From Aquanectria penicillioides (lineage: Eukaryota; Ascomycota; Sordariomycetes; Hypocreales; Nectriaceae): a stretch of 64,000 nt of DNA. The stretch covers positions 3,043,001-3,107,000 of the forward strand of contig PYIU01000005.1 in assembly GCA_003415625.1 (NCBI GenBank), read 5' to 3'. How positions within the stretch are numbered: position 1 is the stretch's first letter; each line of letters starts with the position of its first letter. Both the position numbers and the translations under genes were made by a program. Shown piece after piece: positions 1 through 12,600 of the stretch. Under the pieces are notes generated by a model. That model was not told the DNA's origin. It worked only from the letters and a program-made list of their open reading frames with translations, and searched no databases.

Positions 1-1937
1 CCGAATGACAACAACCATATATAGAGACGGAAACGGAGCTCGGTGGAGCAGCCAGCGGCCATCCATTTATGGACGGATATGGAACAATTGCCAAATACGA
101 GCTCTGGTGGTTAGGGCCGGGTAGATGCTGCGATGCGCAGTCAAATATGCTGCATTCAGTAATGGTTCGAAGCCTAATGCTCGGTACGCACGATGGCGAC
201 TGCGAAGGCGAAGGCAGGCTGTATATATCGAGGATTGGACAGGTTCTACGCGTATAATTGGAAGGAGACCAGACTCTTTGTAGGAAAGCTAATAATGATT
301 AATAGATGTATCACCAGTTATTCCTGATCGGGGGGGGGGGGGGGGGTTTGAAGGGCCCGGGATCGCCCAAGGATAGGTGATGTCATATGATCCAGATGTG
401 TGACGATGAATGATAAGCTCTCGGAGGCTCGGGGAGCTTGCTGGGAGTTTAGCTTCAAGACTGAGACCAAGACGAACCCAGACGTGGGTGGTTTGAAATG
501 TGTCGTCTAGAACATGATGGATGTGCGAAGCGCCTGGGAAGCGCCACAGCAGGCTGCTGGGACGATCAAGGCTACTGAGCCAAGGCCACACTATTGGATC
601 AAGCTCGTTGCGTGGTGTGTTTGCTGGCAAGGAGACCGACCTGTTTGTTTCTGGCTGGTTGGATGAGAGGAACCGAAAAGGGACAGCTCTCCATTGTGGC
701 TTACGCCCCCCTTTTACCTCTGTTGCGTCCCCGTAATTGCGAGATGCGAAATTTGTTGTTCGTATCCCTTGCCAAGACGCATGCATTGGTACGTTCCACC
801 AGCGCCAAACAATGTCGCAGTGCACCAGCCAGGTTGAGTTGAGATGGGGTGTGCGTGTGGACATAAGACCGGTTTTCTCAATGTCAAACAAATCGCGCGC
901 GCTCTCGATCTCTTCGAGTTAGGTGTTACACAGCTCTCCCAAGTTTTCAGCTTGCTTTGTCATGGAATACAGCAACAAATAACAATGGCAACGAAGTCGA
1001 TGGCATTGTAGATATGAGAATCTGCTCCAATGCTCGTTCAGGCCCAACAAGAGCGCCATCGTCAGCGTCAGCGTCAGCGAATGAGTGAATATGCGGTCTT
1101 GTCTCACTGCGGATGCATTCCTCTTGCACGCGCCCAGGCTATGTGAGCTGGCAAGGCATGGCCAACCCTTACCATATGCGCCCTTGAGGCTTGAGCTTCA
1201 TGGGTTGCATTCCAATCCCTGATGAGCTCTCCATTGCAGTTCCGGCGGACTGCCCGTAACCTTGTGTTCTGATGCGGGTGCATGGAGGACGATGGTGTGG
1301 AGTAGAACGCGCTCTTCTGCCGTTCTTTGTTGTCTGTTGTCCCTTGGCGTGTTTGGTGCGTCTCTCTCTCGCTCTCTTTTTTTTTTTTCAATTTTTTTTT
1401 TTCAATTTTTTTTTTGAACCATCCCCTGGTCCTAAAGAGCCAAGGGACGGGTGGAGAGGGAGGCTTGAAGGAGGCTTGGGATGGCTGGGCCTAGAGACAG
1501 AAACGGAGGAAGCCAAGCAAGGAGCTTCCTCTCCTTTGCTTGGCCTGACTCCCTTTATCTTCTCCTTTCCTCCCGGCTCTTGAATCGACCCTTTTGTTTC
1601 TTCAGTCTTCATTCTCACATTCTCTCCCTACCCAACTGCCCGATAGTTCGTAGAGTTTTCTCTAGTCTTTCCCTCTTTCGCCTTTCTCTCCTTTTGCGCC
1701 TCGTCATCACTCCTTTTATTTATTTGTTTTTTTATACGATACGGGCATCTTATCCATTCTTTGAGAACCCCCATTCTTCTCCCCCAGAATCTTTATTTTA
1801 CCCTGCTTGCGTTGTGTCAAACTCGCATCCCGACAATCCTTGAGAGAAAGACAAGAAATTCGACAGACAAACTTGTTTGGATAACCTTCTTTGATCGTAT
1901 ATTACATCGACGGATCACACACCCACAAATCGACACC
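1..1937. other. Intergenic region and 5' flank of the GH17 gene
   Basis: No convincing coding sequence is visible. Short open frames on both strands have no recognisable protein features. It holds a 17-base G run at 330-346, T-rich runs near 1378-1414, and a strongly pyrimidine-rich stretch from about 1520 to 1800, a composition common in promoters and 5' untranslated regions of filamentous fungi. The last few hundred bases are therefore probably the promoter and leader of the glucanase gene starting at 1938. Confidence 0.6.
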
Positions 1938-3022
1938 ATGGCTCTCGGCAACATTCTCGTTTCGGCTCTGGGTTTGGCCACGCTTGGCGCAGGTAAGTCG
2001 TTGACACGTCAAGTGCATGATGGCGGCGGGGGTGCATGTGAATGGTGGCTGACCGGGTTTCATTAGCTATCCCACTTCAGGGCCGTCAGCAGTAAGACAA
2101 GACCAAACACGCCCGCGTCCCTTGAAATTTGCTGACAGTGTGTCCCAGCGTCTACACCACAACCGTGTATGCAGCTCCCTCCGCCACCGTTGCTAGCTCC
2201 TCGTACCCGACGTCGTCTTCGTCCGCCGCAGGCCTCCCCGGTGTCGCCTACGCCCCATACCGCAAGGACCACGGTTGCAAGACCGAGAACCAGATCCAGG
2301 ACGACTTCTCCAACTTCAAGGGCCAGTACTCGCTCGTCCGCATCTACGGCACCGACTGCGACCAGGTCTCCTTCGTCTACCACGCGGCTCAGAAGATTGG
2401 CCTGAAGGTCTTCCTTGGCATCTGGGACATCAACGCCGTCCAGGCCGAGGCCCAGAAGATCATCGCCGGCGTCAACGGCGACTGGTCCAGTGTCGACACC
2501 ATCAGCGTTGGAAACGAGCTGGTCAACAACGGCCAGGCTTCTCCCAGCCAAGTCGTGGCCGCCATCAAACAGGCCCGCACGATCCTCCGCAAAGCTGGTT
2601 ACACTGGCCCTGTCGTCACCGTCGACACCTTCGTCGCTGCTGCCGCCCACCCCGAGATCTGCAAGGAGTCCGACTACTGCGCCGTCAACGCCCACGCCTT
2701 CTTTGACAGCACCTCTACCGCCGCCCAGGCCGGTTCCTGGCTCCTCAAGACGGTAGAGAACGTCAAGGCTGCTACTGGCAAGAAGGTCGTCGTCACTGAG
2801 TCCGGCTGGCCCAACAAGGGTCTCAGCAACGGCCTGGCTGTTCCTGGTGCTCGAGAGCAGCTTGAGGCCATCACTTCCATCAAGAAGGCCTTCTCCTCCA
2901 ACCCCGGCGACCTCATTCTGTTCACTGCCTACAACACCCCCTGGAAGCAGGAGAACGCCGCCACCTTCAACGCCGAGCCCTACTGGGGCATCAACGGTGC
3001 CATTTCCAAGTCTGACTTGTAG
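1938..3022 (+). CDS. Secreted GH17 beta-1,3-glucanase / cell-wall glucanosyltransferase-like protein
   Basis: Predicted extracellular or wall-bound enzyme acting on beta-1,3-glucan. Three exons: 1938-1992, 2067-2091 and 2149-3022, giving 317 residues. The introns have GTAAGT and GTAAGA donors, and the second has a gctgac branch point. The first 18 or so residues form a hydrophobic signal peptide, followed by a Ser/Thr-rich linker and a single GH17 barrel. Both GH17 catalytic glutamates are visible: the acid/base in SVGNELV (Glu150) and the nucleophile in TESGWP (Glu244). It is close in size to yeast Scw/Bgl2-type wall glucanases, and I see no GPI signal or carbohydrate-binding module. The 25-nt middle exon is needed to join the signal peptide to the rest in frame. 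Family assignment is firm; whether it hydrolyses or transglycosylates cannot be told. Confidence 0.93.
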
Positions 3023-4502
3023 ACGAGCCTGTGGTTTCCGCCGACGTCTTTGCTATATACATTTGCTTGCGATTTGCTTTTAAACCTCTTTTCTTTCTAT
3101 CTTTATGACACTCTCCTTTATCATTATCTACACACCATTAGAGACAAAATGATCTTAGTTGAAGATAGACACTTGCTCCGCTTTGATCTCTTGCAAGAAT
3201 CTTGAAATCCAACTCTGTTGCTCGGCTTCGTTGCAACCCAAGTTTTTGTTTAAAAAAACATTTCCGCAATGTCCCACCCCCGTGATCCCCGTCCTGTCTT
3301 ATGTATCTCCGTATTTACTTTCATGTGGGTAGGAATATCGAAAACCAGGAGCAGTCAGTGCAATACGTGACGGCGCTTTAAATATCGAAACATGTTCTTC
3401 TCAATCTCATTAGTTCGCTAGCATAACTAAATTTGTATCTGTCCCACTCCCTAAAGCTGCGTATGGATGCTGAAATGGGCCAAATCAAATGCCGGAGCAT
3501 CTGCACTTGATAAGCCCATGAGGCTGAGGCACAAAGTGCGAAGGAATATGTAAACTCGAGTCCTGTGACAGTTCCTTTGTTGCATAACCATTGTCAATAA
3601 AGCCCTGAAATATAGGTAGGTAGTAGGTCTGTTGCTACTCAAGTGAATGCCAGGTCGCTCCTATCCTCTGCTCTGCCTCGACGGGGATAGACAAAAGACA
3701 GATAAACATTTGTGACTGAATGCAACGATGTCATGGCGGCTATTGCATTGTAAAGTGTGCCACTTCGGCTCGCTTCCCCTCCCTCCATCATCGAAATAAA
3801 ACATTGACCAAGTGGATTTATACGTGGAGGCCTGCATGCATGCTAGTGAATGTGTGATACTCAAGGATATGACCTTTTCGCCTGATGATGAACGAATGTG
3901 AGTGAGATTGTAAATGCGTACTCAAATATTATTCTTTTTTCCCCCATCGATCATGTCTCTCATAGCTTTAACATCTATCCAACCTATTTCATCCACCCAC
4001 GGGTCGTGATTGATTCCAATTCATGAAATGCTATGCCCTGCTTAATACTTTTGCCAAATACGGCGGCCATTCCTCAGGGGCCATCGTTTCAATAATGAAC
4101 TGAACTCTTACAATCGAGGAGGTTGATAGGCAGGCCATTGTGGTTGAATATCCCAACGCTGCGTAGAAATGCGCGCTAAACTCCGTGCGGACATAGATTT
4201 GCAGGCTTGCCAATACATTCGCTAAAAGCACAAAACAAACCATTAACAAACAAAAAGGTAATCATCTCGGAGATGGACCACGAGCTCAATGGCCACCGTG
4301 ATGAAGCGAAGAAAGAAAAAGTATGATGATGGTATGCAGGATGAAACTGGATCCAAGTACCGATGGAGACCATCGCTGTTCTAGAGCGAGACTTTTAGAA
4401 GTTGCAAAAATCTCTGCCTGTTCTCAATAGAGTGAGAAAAATGGTGGGTGGTCATGTAACTTTACACGAAAGAATGCTCTTGTTTGTCCAACAGAAAGAA
4501 TC
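3023..4502. other. Intergenic between GH17 and NYN-domain genes
   Basis: This stretch holds the 3' flanks of two genes that converge here (GH17 on + and the NYN gene on -). It is relatively AT-rich with scattered stops in all frames. I see no protein family, RNA gene or repeat, apart from a small taggtaggtagtaggt stretch near 3614. Confidence 0.6.
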
Positions 4503-6005
4503 TTATCGTGAAGTATAGCTTGCGAAAAGATCATCAAGGAAACCATCAAGTTCGATAACTCGGAACCGATCGCCCCAGGGTTCAGCCCAAGAGCGATTAG
4601 TCCAGGCACCCGAGAGGCTCGACTTCCACGAAACAACTTCGACATTCCAACCCATTTTCAGGGCGCGCTCCGCATATGTGAAGAAACCGTCAGAGAACTT
4701 GGCGGGACGAGCATCCCCGGTAGCCAGAATGAGGGTCCCGGGCTCGTCAAAGCACTGCATGACAGACTCACCAATGCGGGTCTGGAGTGTTTCGTCGACC
4801 ATGTCTTCCACGTATCGAGAGTGGCCAAGAGAGCCACGAGTTTCCTCAGAACTCTTTTCACCCTCTCGCCGGCGATATCGGAGGTCAACCCGATAGCCTA
4901 GATCCCGAAGTTCCTGAATGTAGGTGGGTTCCGGCCGGTTAGGACGCATTGAACAGCCGGCATTGAGCACCCTGGTGTTGCGGCCACGGACGAGGAGTTC
5001 GTGAAGGAAGGATAGGTTCATCGATGGAAGCGGTGTGAAGCGCACCGAGTCCGCAAGGGAGTACCTGGCCCGAAGGGCTTTTTGAAAGCTGATAGAGATG
5101 TTGGACATGTCGATGAAGACGTGAATTCCGTTGGCCTCGAGCTTTGGGTTCTCGATCCCGAGAATCTTATCAACGACTCGGCTGGGAACAAGTTTATGAG
5201 CTAGAGAATCATGTTTTTCATCTTCGGTGAGTATCGTATCGAAAACGGGTGTAATGGGACCATGGTTGTAGTGTTGGTAGGAAAGAACTGGCTGGACTTG
5301 ATTCTTTATCTTTGACTGGTCCACACTTGAGTGTTTGATAATGGCACTAGGTATGGGTTTGGTAGATCTGGCTGAGCGACGCTTAGCCTTATCTTTGGCA
5401 AACTTGGCAAGCGGCGATGGCTCTCGTCCAGCGGAGCTTGCAGGACTTGAAGCAGGAGTTGAGAACGAGGAAGTGGGCTCTATGTCCGAATCGGACCCAG
5501 AGCTAGTTCCGGAACTGGAGTTAGGATCAGAATCAGAAAACGTGTTCGTAGAAGGTTTCATTGGAAGCGCTTTCTTGGGCAATTTCTGGATGGTCGCCCG
5601 TTTTGGGATAGTTCGTGGCAACGAGGGGGGTTTCAAAATTTCGATGTTTGAGGACTTTCCCGAACAGTTTTCGACAATAGGTGGACAAGTGCTCATCGGA
5701 GCGGATGCGGCAAGCCGACCGAATATTTTGGAGAAGTCCCCGAGAGTCGCAGCCTTCTGTGGCTGTCCATCTTTCTTGGAGACCGGGGGAGTCATGAATC
5801 TGAGGGCACCAGGGGCATGAGGTGATGACGAATCATCTTTTGATGGGGTTGACAAGGCAGAGGAGAGCATATGCAGCTTGGCAAAGTCACCGAGCTTTCC
5901 GCATTCAGGAAGACTTGAGGGCTCGGTGTCCGCGGAATCAAGGAGTTTGCTGCTACGTCGGGGGGAGCCATGGCCAAGACGCGATTGAATGGATTTGGGC
6001 GCCAT
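4503..6005 (-). CDS. NYN-domain (PIN-like RNase fold) protein with long disordered N-terminus
   Basis: Single-exon gene of 500 residues, starting MAPKSIQ and ending in TAA. Residues 1 to about 290 are Ser/Pro-rich and probably disordered, with an acidic-serine patch around 160-200. The C-terminal 210 residues resemble the NYN/LabA-like domain, a PIN-fold metal-dependent nuclease family. Visible signs are the first strand HVFIDMSN with a candidate catalytic Asp at residue 299, and a later strand reading LILATGDA followed by a helix and a GWNVEVVSW strand. By family knowledge such proteins act on RNA, often in RNA turnover or processing, but substrate and partners are unknown here. The next gene upstream in the same orientation is the SDS23-like gene, too far away to share a transcript. 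Confidence 0.82.
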   Translation of the reverse strand: MAPKSIQSRLGHGSPRRSSKLLDSADTEPSSLPECGKLGDFAKLHMLSSALSTPSKDDSSSPHAPGALRFMTPPVSKKDGQPQKAATLGDFSKIFGRLAASAPMSTCPPIVENCSGKSSNIEILKPPSLPRTIPKRATIQKLPKKALPMKPSTNTFSDSDPNSSSGTSSGSDSDIEPTSSFSTPASSPASSAGREPSPLAKFAKDKAKRRSARSTKPIPSAIIKHSSVDQSKIKNQVQPVLSYQHYNHGPITPVFDTILTEDEKHDSLAHKLVPSRVVDKILGIENPKLEANGIHVFIDMSNISISFQKALRARYSLADSVRFTPLPSMNLSFLHELLVRGRNTRVLNAGCSMRPNRPEPTYIQELRDLGYRVDLRYRRREGEKSSEETRGSLGHSRYVEDMVDETLQTRIGESVMQCFDEPGTLILATGDARPAKFSDGFFTYAERALKMGWNVEVVSWKSSLSGAWTNRSWAEPWGDRFRVIELDGFLDDLFASYTSR

Positions 6006-7859
6006 ACTGAATACCCGGGTCTGTTACAGACATATGTGCGAACAGGCCTCGGTTGTAAGATGTCGAGGAATCCCACTGGATAGGTGAGTTATGGAAATGG
6101 TTCAGGAGCCTTGAGCCTTCCTATGTGATGGAACAAATGAGAAATGTAGAGGGAAATGATAAGAAACCGGGAAACCCTCTTAGGGGAGTTGAATTTAGAT
6201 ATATATTTTTTTTGGCAGAGTTTGCGAAAGGCCGATGGTGGATAATCTGTGCAAGAAGTGCCGCAGGTTGATCGCTGGAGCTGTTGAAGCCGTTGAGATA
6301 GGGCTGGCAAGGTCGTGAAAAGTGAAATTAGAGCAAGGTCTCTTTTACATAGGCCGAAGCGAACAGATAGAAAAAATAGCGACAAAGAGAGAGGGATGGA
6401 TAGCAGTAGTTCAAGAGTATCGGGATTTAGGACCAAGTGTGAGGAAATGGTTGATAGATCAGGGTGTTCGGTGGCGGGCCAGCTGAGGCGGCGAGGCAAG
6501 GACAATGCACGTGACGTGTGCAGAAGCAATCCAGATCGCAGAATCTGAGACGAGAGAAATAGCTGAATAAAGGTCGAAAGGTGCAGTAGAAGAAATAGGA
6601 GGGAAGAAGTAATGGAGAAGAGCACTAGAAGAAGCCGAGCAATATAATAAGAAGAATCGGAAGACGCGTGCTTTTAGAGTGATACGAAGTAGTAGATAAA
6701 ATCAAGTCAAGGGCATGAGTCAAGTCGCCGAAAGCTGGAAAAGGGTGATGAAAATTGGGGAGCATCAACGAAGCGAAGCGCCTTGGTCGGCCTCGCTGAC
6801 CCATGCCCCGAGTGCCGGCTCAACCTCAGCGCCTCGGGTGGCAAAAGAGAAAGGCGGAAGAACGTTGCGGTTGCCTCCTAGCCAATGGGACAGCCCGTTT
6901 CAGCCATCACGGTCACCTGGAAGGCCACAAGCAACAGGCCTGCCGCCCACTGAAAGTTTCGCTGAAACACGCTAGAAGTCAACTGAAGGCGCCCCCAAGT
7001 CGTTCATGCCGCCCGTTCACGACAGGTCAATATGCTGATTGATTCCCTGGTGGTGCCCGAGTCGGACTCAGAAGTACCTACCTACCTAATTGAGAGTGGC
7101 TGGCCGCTGGTGTCTCAAATCCGACTTCTCGGCTTAGCCACAGACTGTCTTTTGGCCAAATTCGGCCCAACCGACTGGACCTCATGAGGTCATGGCAATG
7201 CTCCGGCAAGTCCCTCGTTGATGAGAGAGAGTCGTGTTGCCGTACCACATTCCAATCCTCACACTGCCGGCCTATCAAGCCACACCCCAAACCACGATGC
7301 GCTAGAGTTGTTCCGCTGTCGTTGTGACGGCTTCATTTGAACCGAGTGACGTCATGCCTCAGCCATCTGTGACATGCCCCATCGAAAATGGGAACGGTGG
7401 GAGGTGGATGTAGAGGCAAGCATCAAATTATCCCTCTTTTAATTGTGAGAACTAGTAATCCTTCGTACAACACCCTGGATAAAGACCCGTCCCATCTTCA
7501 TGCTACGATATGTCCATTGGCTTTCAGCAATCATCTTCCCATCCGATGTCCGGCAAACGAAATTCATATCAGACCCCATCGCCTCTACCTGGTTCTTAAA
7601 AAAGTAAACCAGTAACCAAACAAATCGTTGTCCCCTTCGTCCTTCATCTACTCGGCTTGAATCAAGACTGGGTCAAGCATCCGTGACTAAGGCCGTTCGA
7701 CTGATCGAAAACTGTGGAATGGGTAGAGCTTTGGAAACAACCGCACCGGCCTTAGGTTGGCTTTCGCTATTACTTCTCTTCTACGCAGACCGTTCTGGAT
7801 GACTGCTATCCCCAAAACTCCGGATATATTTCTCCACCGAACTGGGCGTCATTGCCTCA
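6006..7859. other. Intergenic: 5' flank of NYN gene and 3' flank of SDS23-like gene
   Basis: About 1.85 kb without a supportable gene. The part next to the NYN start (6006-6700) is rich in GA on the + strand, that is pyrimidine-rich on the coding strand, and is probably promoter and leader. A tacctacctacctaa stretch lies at 7077-7091. A 178-codon open frame on the minus strand at 6089-6625 is low-complexity Ser/Leu-rich and looks like a by-product of this composition. Confidence 0.55.
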
Positions 7860-9601
7860 TCACCGACGAATGTCCAAGCTCGCCCGTGAAGAGTCGAGAC
7901 TGGGCCGTACCGAACTGCTAGAGCTCCGTCTTCGTCGGGCTCGCTGCTCACCCGGGTCGGAGGGATTCAAGCCTGTCGATCGGGCAAACATGTTGAGCAC
8001 ATCAGTGAGGGAAATGACGCCACTAAGCCTGCCAGAAAGACGTGCGCCAGCCATGGCTGAAGCAGGAACCGAGGAAACGGGGACAGCAGATGGGGTTATA
8101 GGTGAGGGCGGCGCGACAGGAATAGTAGCAGACGCGGTTCCAGCACCGACAGCAATAGACGATGGTGGAGGCGCCGAAGTCGTGAAACCTTGGGGACCCA
8201 TCAAAGGCGTAGCGGGGGCCGAAGGCGAGGGAGATGCTGACTCTACTACCCACATGCGATGCGATCGGGTGGCAACGAGCTTGGCGACGGTATGGGCCAA
8301 GGTTGAGTAGGGATTGACGTAGAAGACAGGGAATACATCCCGACCCTTTTCGACTCCCCGTTCATTGAGAATTACGGAAATAAAGCCCATGCAAGAATTA
8401 TTGAGCAGGTGCGCATTCGAGCTGCTGGTCAGGTGTCGAACGTCCTTGGTGGAAATGTTGCCCACCACGTTCATACCGTTATCGACAACGGCCACACTCG
8501 TGAGGCCTTCGTTATTCATGAGGGTTAGCGCATCGGAAAGAGGTGCGTCGGAGCTTGGAATCTTGTCAGCAAATAGTCACCCAAACCCAACATTTAACCA
8601 GCTTACTTGACGGAGACGATTTCCTTGGTCGCAATGCCCAAGTCGCGCAGAACCACGGGATATAGACGCTCGATGGATGGGAAGTTGACGCCCTCGTTCC
8701 AGAAGAACTCCACAAGCCGAAGCTGGCTGGCGATACCGATAGCTTCGCCTCCAGGGCTTGTAACCAACAAACGATGAATCCCACTGCCTAGAACTTGAAT
8801 TGCCTGCGAAAGGTCTTCGGTCGCTGGGAGGTTGACCAATGATTCCTTGCGGAAGAGGGGTTGAACTTCACGAAGGGGAATCTGAGTGCCTTGCTGGGCC
8901 TTGGCAAGAATACCGTTGAAAATTTCGACTTGGTCTTCATCGGGTTTGGTGAGACCAACAACAACAAGAAGGTATACATTGAGGTCGGCGAAGTCGAATG
9001 TAGATACTGCCATTTGGGAGTCGGGATTCTCGCGAACGAGGACGACATTTGTGGGACTTTTGAGGAGCAACTAGAGTAGAGCAAGGGTCAACATTTAACA
9101 GCGCGCCCATGAAAGAAAGGGAAGATTTCGCTCAATGTGGTCAACACTTGGCGGACCGGGTCCGAGGGGATGGCTTACCCTGGTAGCATCCTCGATACTG
9201 TTGTCTAGCTCAACCCACTTTACATCCTCTGGCGAAACGAGCTCGCCGATGGTAACGTCGCGCCAATCGCGACCTGCAAAGCGAGGGTTGCCATGTTTGC
9301 TGGCGGAGGGCGGGTGGTTTAAGAGCTCTTGGAGGGCAGCCTGAGTGAAGGATGGATGTCGTTGGGAGCGTGGAGACGACGGCGCATTGCGGAGACCATC
9401 GACAAAGCTCTGACGATGAGAGGACTTGGTGGCGGGATTGGAAACAGAGCCAGCCGAGATGGAGACAGATGGCGATCGTTGGTTGAGGGTCGAGGGTTTG
9501 TGGGAGGCTGAAGAGTTAGACACGGCGCTGGCGAGGCTGGTCGAGCTGGTTGCGCGGGTATCCTTGAGCTCGCGGGAGGCAGAGTCGTGGGAAGGGTCCA
9601 T
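7860..9601 (-). CDS. sds23: SDS23-like CBS-domain protein (PP2A-type phosphatase regulator)
   Basis: Three exons on the minus strand: 9601-9179, 9070-8607 and 8553-7860, giving 526 residues. The splice sites GTAAGC/CTAG and GTAAGC/CAAG keep frame. The N-terminal 100 residues are Ser-rich. CBS-type sequence begins near [15 protein letters not shown] and continues through four CBS-like units, including [19 protein letters not shown] and the final [15 protein letters not shown] Pro/Ser/Ala-rich insert interrupts the last CBS unit, and the tail is Arg/Ser-rich. In yeasts Sds23/Moc1 binds and restrains PP2A-related phosphatases and links nutrient status to mitotic entry; that role is inferred from family membership. 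Length and domain order fit the family well. Confidence 0.88.
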
Positions 9602-12600
9602 GGTTCTCGGCGGGGGAGTTTGCCGACCCAGCGCTTGATGTCGAGGGCTGGATTGACTATCGCCAGCTGAAAGGCTGACGGAGGCTGGACAATGCTGTGG
9701 CAGTGGGTGGGGGAAGGGAGCGCGGGTAGTAAGAGTAAATTCTGTTGGCTGCAGAGTGAAGGATTGAGAGGGAGAGAGGGAGAGCGATCGGGAGCGTGAG
9801 ATTTGAGGTTGGGAATTGGGGGCCGATTGACAGGTGGTGGGTGGGGAGGGCCCGAGGGGAGGAAAGGCGACGATGACTTAAAAGAGAGAATGACGAGATG
9901 CGATGTCGGGGATATTGAAAGGGCAGAATGAGAAGAGTCACAAAGTCACAGGACGAGCTGCCAAGGAGGAGAAGAAGAGGCTGAGAAAGTAGGAATGGTG
10001 GTGCTGGGGCGGGAGGTGGAATGGTTCAGCTTAAACAGGCGATTTAATGGCGATGGGACAATGAGGAGGGGCGCAAAAACAAGCACGAGGTACAGGTCGA
10101 GGGGTCTGGAGGTGTCATGTTGGGTGGAGTGCGGAGGGTGGAGTGCGGAGGGTGGAGGCAAGCGGCGACGATGACATAGCTCCTTTACCTCCTTGCCTGG
10201 TATTTCTAGGTACCTGCCAGGTAGGTACCTAGGTACCTCAGACCTCAGAGTACCGGTGCGCGTGGTTTTGCAGCCTTATTACTGATTGTTCTTGTTTCTT
10301 TCACAGGTGCAAGAGCTGGCTCGTCTTTCTTACTGGCGTTACCGACACCGCCGACCTTCAGGTCCTCCAGTCTTCGGCTCGGCACAGGACAACAGAATGC
10401 ACTATGCGTCCTACAATGACTCTGCAATGGTTCCGGAGCGGCTCTTCAACATGGGCATAAGCTTCATCGTGACCTGGACAGGACCCATGCTTTAGTGTTT
10501 AGTGGAGTGACCCCGCGATTGGATCTTCCGAGGTGTGTTTGTCGTCCACCGGGTGGTATGGGCCAAACATCTGCGTAACGCGGCCTTTCGTTTTTCTTCC
10601 ACACTCCCGTCGGCGCTGAAGGAAAATGTCACGGTGCCACAGTCGCAGTATGTAGGTTCTTCAAAGAAACCACAGCCACAGCCTGGCAACACGTGTGCAT
10701 GAGGCTGAAGAGCCGATAATCGTTACTTACCATGTCCGTATATTGTCCCTGGCAGTCTACTGGTAGGCTCCTTGCCCCATGTGCTGTTCGTGCTTGAAGC
10801 TGGCTTTAGAAGATTGGGCATACGGTACCGTCGGAGTCTCGGGGCGAGCGGGACCGGGCGGGCGATGCACGACGCTAGAGTCATGCAATGAGACTTTGAA
10901 AAGCTCCAATCCAATGCCCAAGAGACGGACGATAGGCGACCAGTGGGTTTCCGCTTGGAAAGTCTACCGCTTTCTAGCTGAGAGAGAGCCTCGGGGGATT
11001 TCATTGACCGGCCCGGCTTTTGCTAAGAACCCAAACCGCCGACGTCACCTCCAAACGCCATGAGAACAAGGACATCCCTGATATCTAAGCGGGTACTGTG
11101 GCAGTAAGGACGTAAACGCTAATCAAGCCCATCGCTCTATGGAAAGGAAAAAGACGACAAGAGAAGAAAAGTGTAAGAAGATAGTGCCTCGATTGGATAT
11201 GTGGGTTTGGTGTACATTGTAAACCGAATCTCAAGGTGGAACTAGGAGCAACCCGTGCATGATGATGTTGATTGATTCATCCAGATGATGCTTGGCTCGT
11301 CAAGTGTGAGTCTTGAGCTCTGCTTGTTATGCGCTGCCGGAGAAAATGTCTATTCAGACAACGAGTTAGCATCGAGCTGTGCGGAATTTGCTAGGCGCTA
11401 GGTATTTTGGCCATTTTAGCACCATTGCATCATACCTAGTTATGAGCCTGGAGGGTGATTCCGCCCTCTGATAAATAGCAGGATGTCCATTGACATGCCC
11501 AGAGAGCGCACTGTACAGGGTGAGAATGTTGAGAGTACCAGGCACCACTGGAATTGCCAACGACAGTACAGAAATTTACGAACAAAACTTTACCGAATGG
11601 ATCACCCTCGAGGTCATCTTCTTCATGCCCACCCGCGGTATGCAGCCTCCCCGTTGAGGCTGAACTCTCATCTTGTCCCAATTCCGTCTGCCCGTGAGTG
11701 GGCAATCAACGATGCAAGCCCACACCGCTGCCAGGGCGTTGACAGATGCATGGCAGCATGCTTACACGATCTTCGATCGGACTGACGGGTCAAATTGAGC
11801 TGCTTAACACTGTTGGCTATGTGCCAGACTCTATTCGAAATTTTCATGTGCTCTTGATCCCTTCTTCACCTTTGTTTTTTTCTGGGGGGGGGTGTCCTTT
11901 TTGATGGCCTAAGTCCAAGTGAAGAAATCCTCACAAGCGCTACCACTTTGGTCAGGTCACTGGACTCATGTCTGTAATTCAAATCCCTGTCCAGATGGAG
12001 AATGCTGCTTTCATTTAGCTGCCTATCACAGACAAGAACCCCGGCCCATTCCCTCCACCCCTCATTGCCTGGGTCGATGAGAATTTTGTCTAGTACACTG
12101 GACGCTGCCCCTCCATTAGGCTCGGCCCCTTCTGGTGGTATGGGTGGAAGAGCACATGTCTCGCTGCCGTGGCAGCCTGTGTGCTCATAGCGCCTCACAT
12201 TGGGTATAACTCCCGTTGCGTGCGGATAGACGGTAAACACTCCATCTGGCCACTGTAGATGTTTCAGAATTACACCAGAGTTGAAAGAAATATGAAAATC
12301 CAAAATCGTGTTTCCCAAGACTTTTATTTGCTGTTTTAATTCCGTGAGGTGGTTAACCAACTTGCCGGTACCACATGTCCTCAAGGAAAAGGAACCAAAC
12401 GAAGAAAAAAAAAAGTGCTGTCAAAAAAAAAAAAAAAAAAAAAGAAGGTACCAGCCAGTTTTCGTTGCCAACGCGTGGGCTGCCTGTGTTTTTTTTTGGC
12501 CTGTTTTTTTTTTGTTGTCGGCCTAGTACCTCCCCCGCTAATTTTCAGTCAAGAACTACCTCATCTCTACCTCAGCCTTGGCCTTCCCCTCCCCCACTCT

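Noticed and set aside
330..346. 17-base G run as a possible G-quadruplex or regulatory element
   Set aside because: A single homopolymer with no surrounding conserved structure or nearby gene; most likely slippage.
2063..2695. 210-codon minus-strand open frame
   Set aside because: It is the reverse shadow of the GC-rich GH17 coding exon, with the Val/Gly/Asp-rich composition typical of such shadows.
6089..6625. 178-codon minus-strand open frame upstream of the NYN gene, with hydrophobic stretches
   Set aside because: Leu/Ser-rich reading of the pyrimidine-rich leader, with no family signature.
11866..12384. Minus-strand open frame of 172 codons in the SDS23/KAP123 spacer
   Set aside because: It has no ATG at the start, no recognisable domain, and ends in low-complexity basic residues. 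A chance open frame or an unrecognised partial gene cannot be told apart, so it is not annotated.
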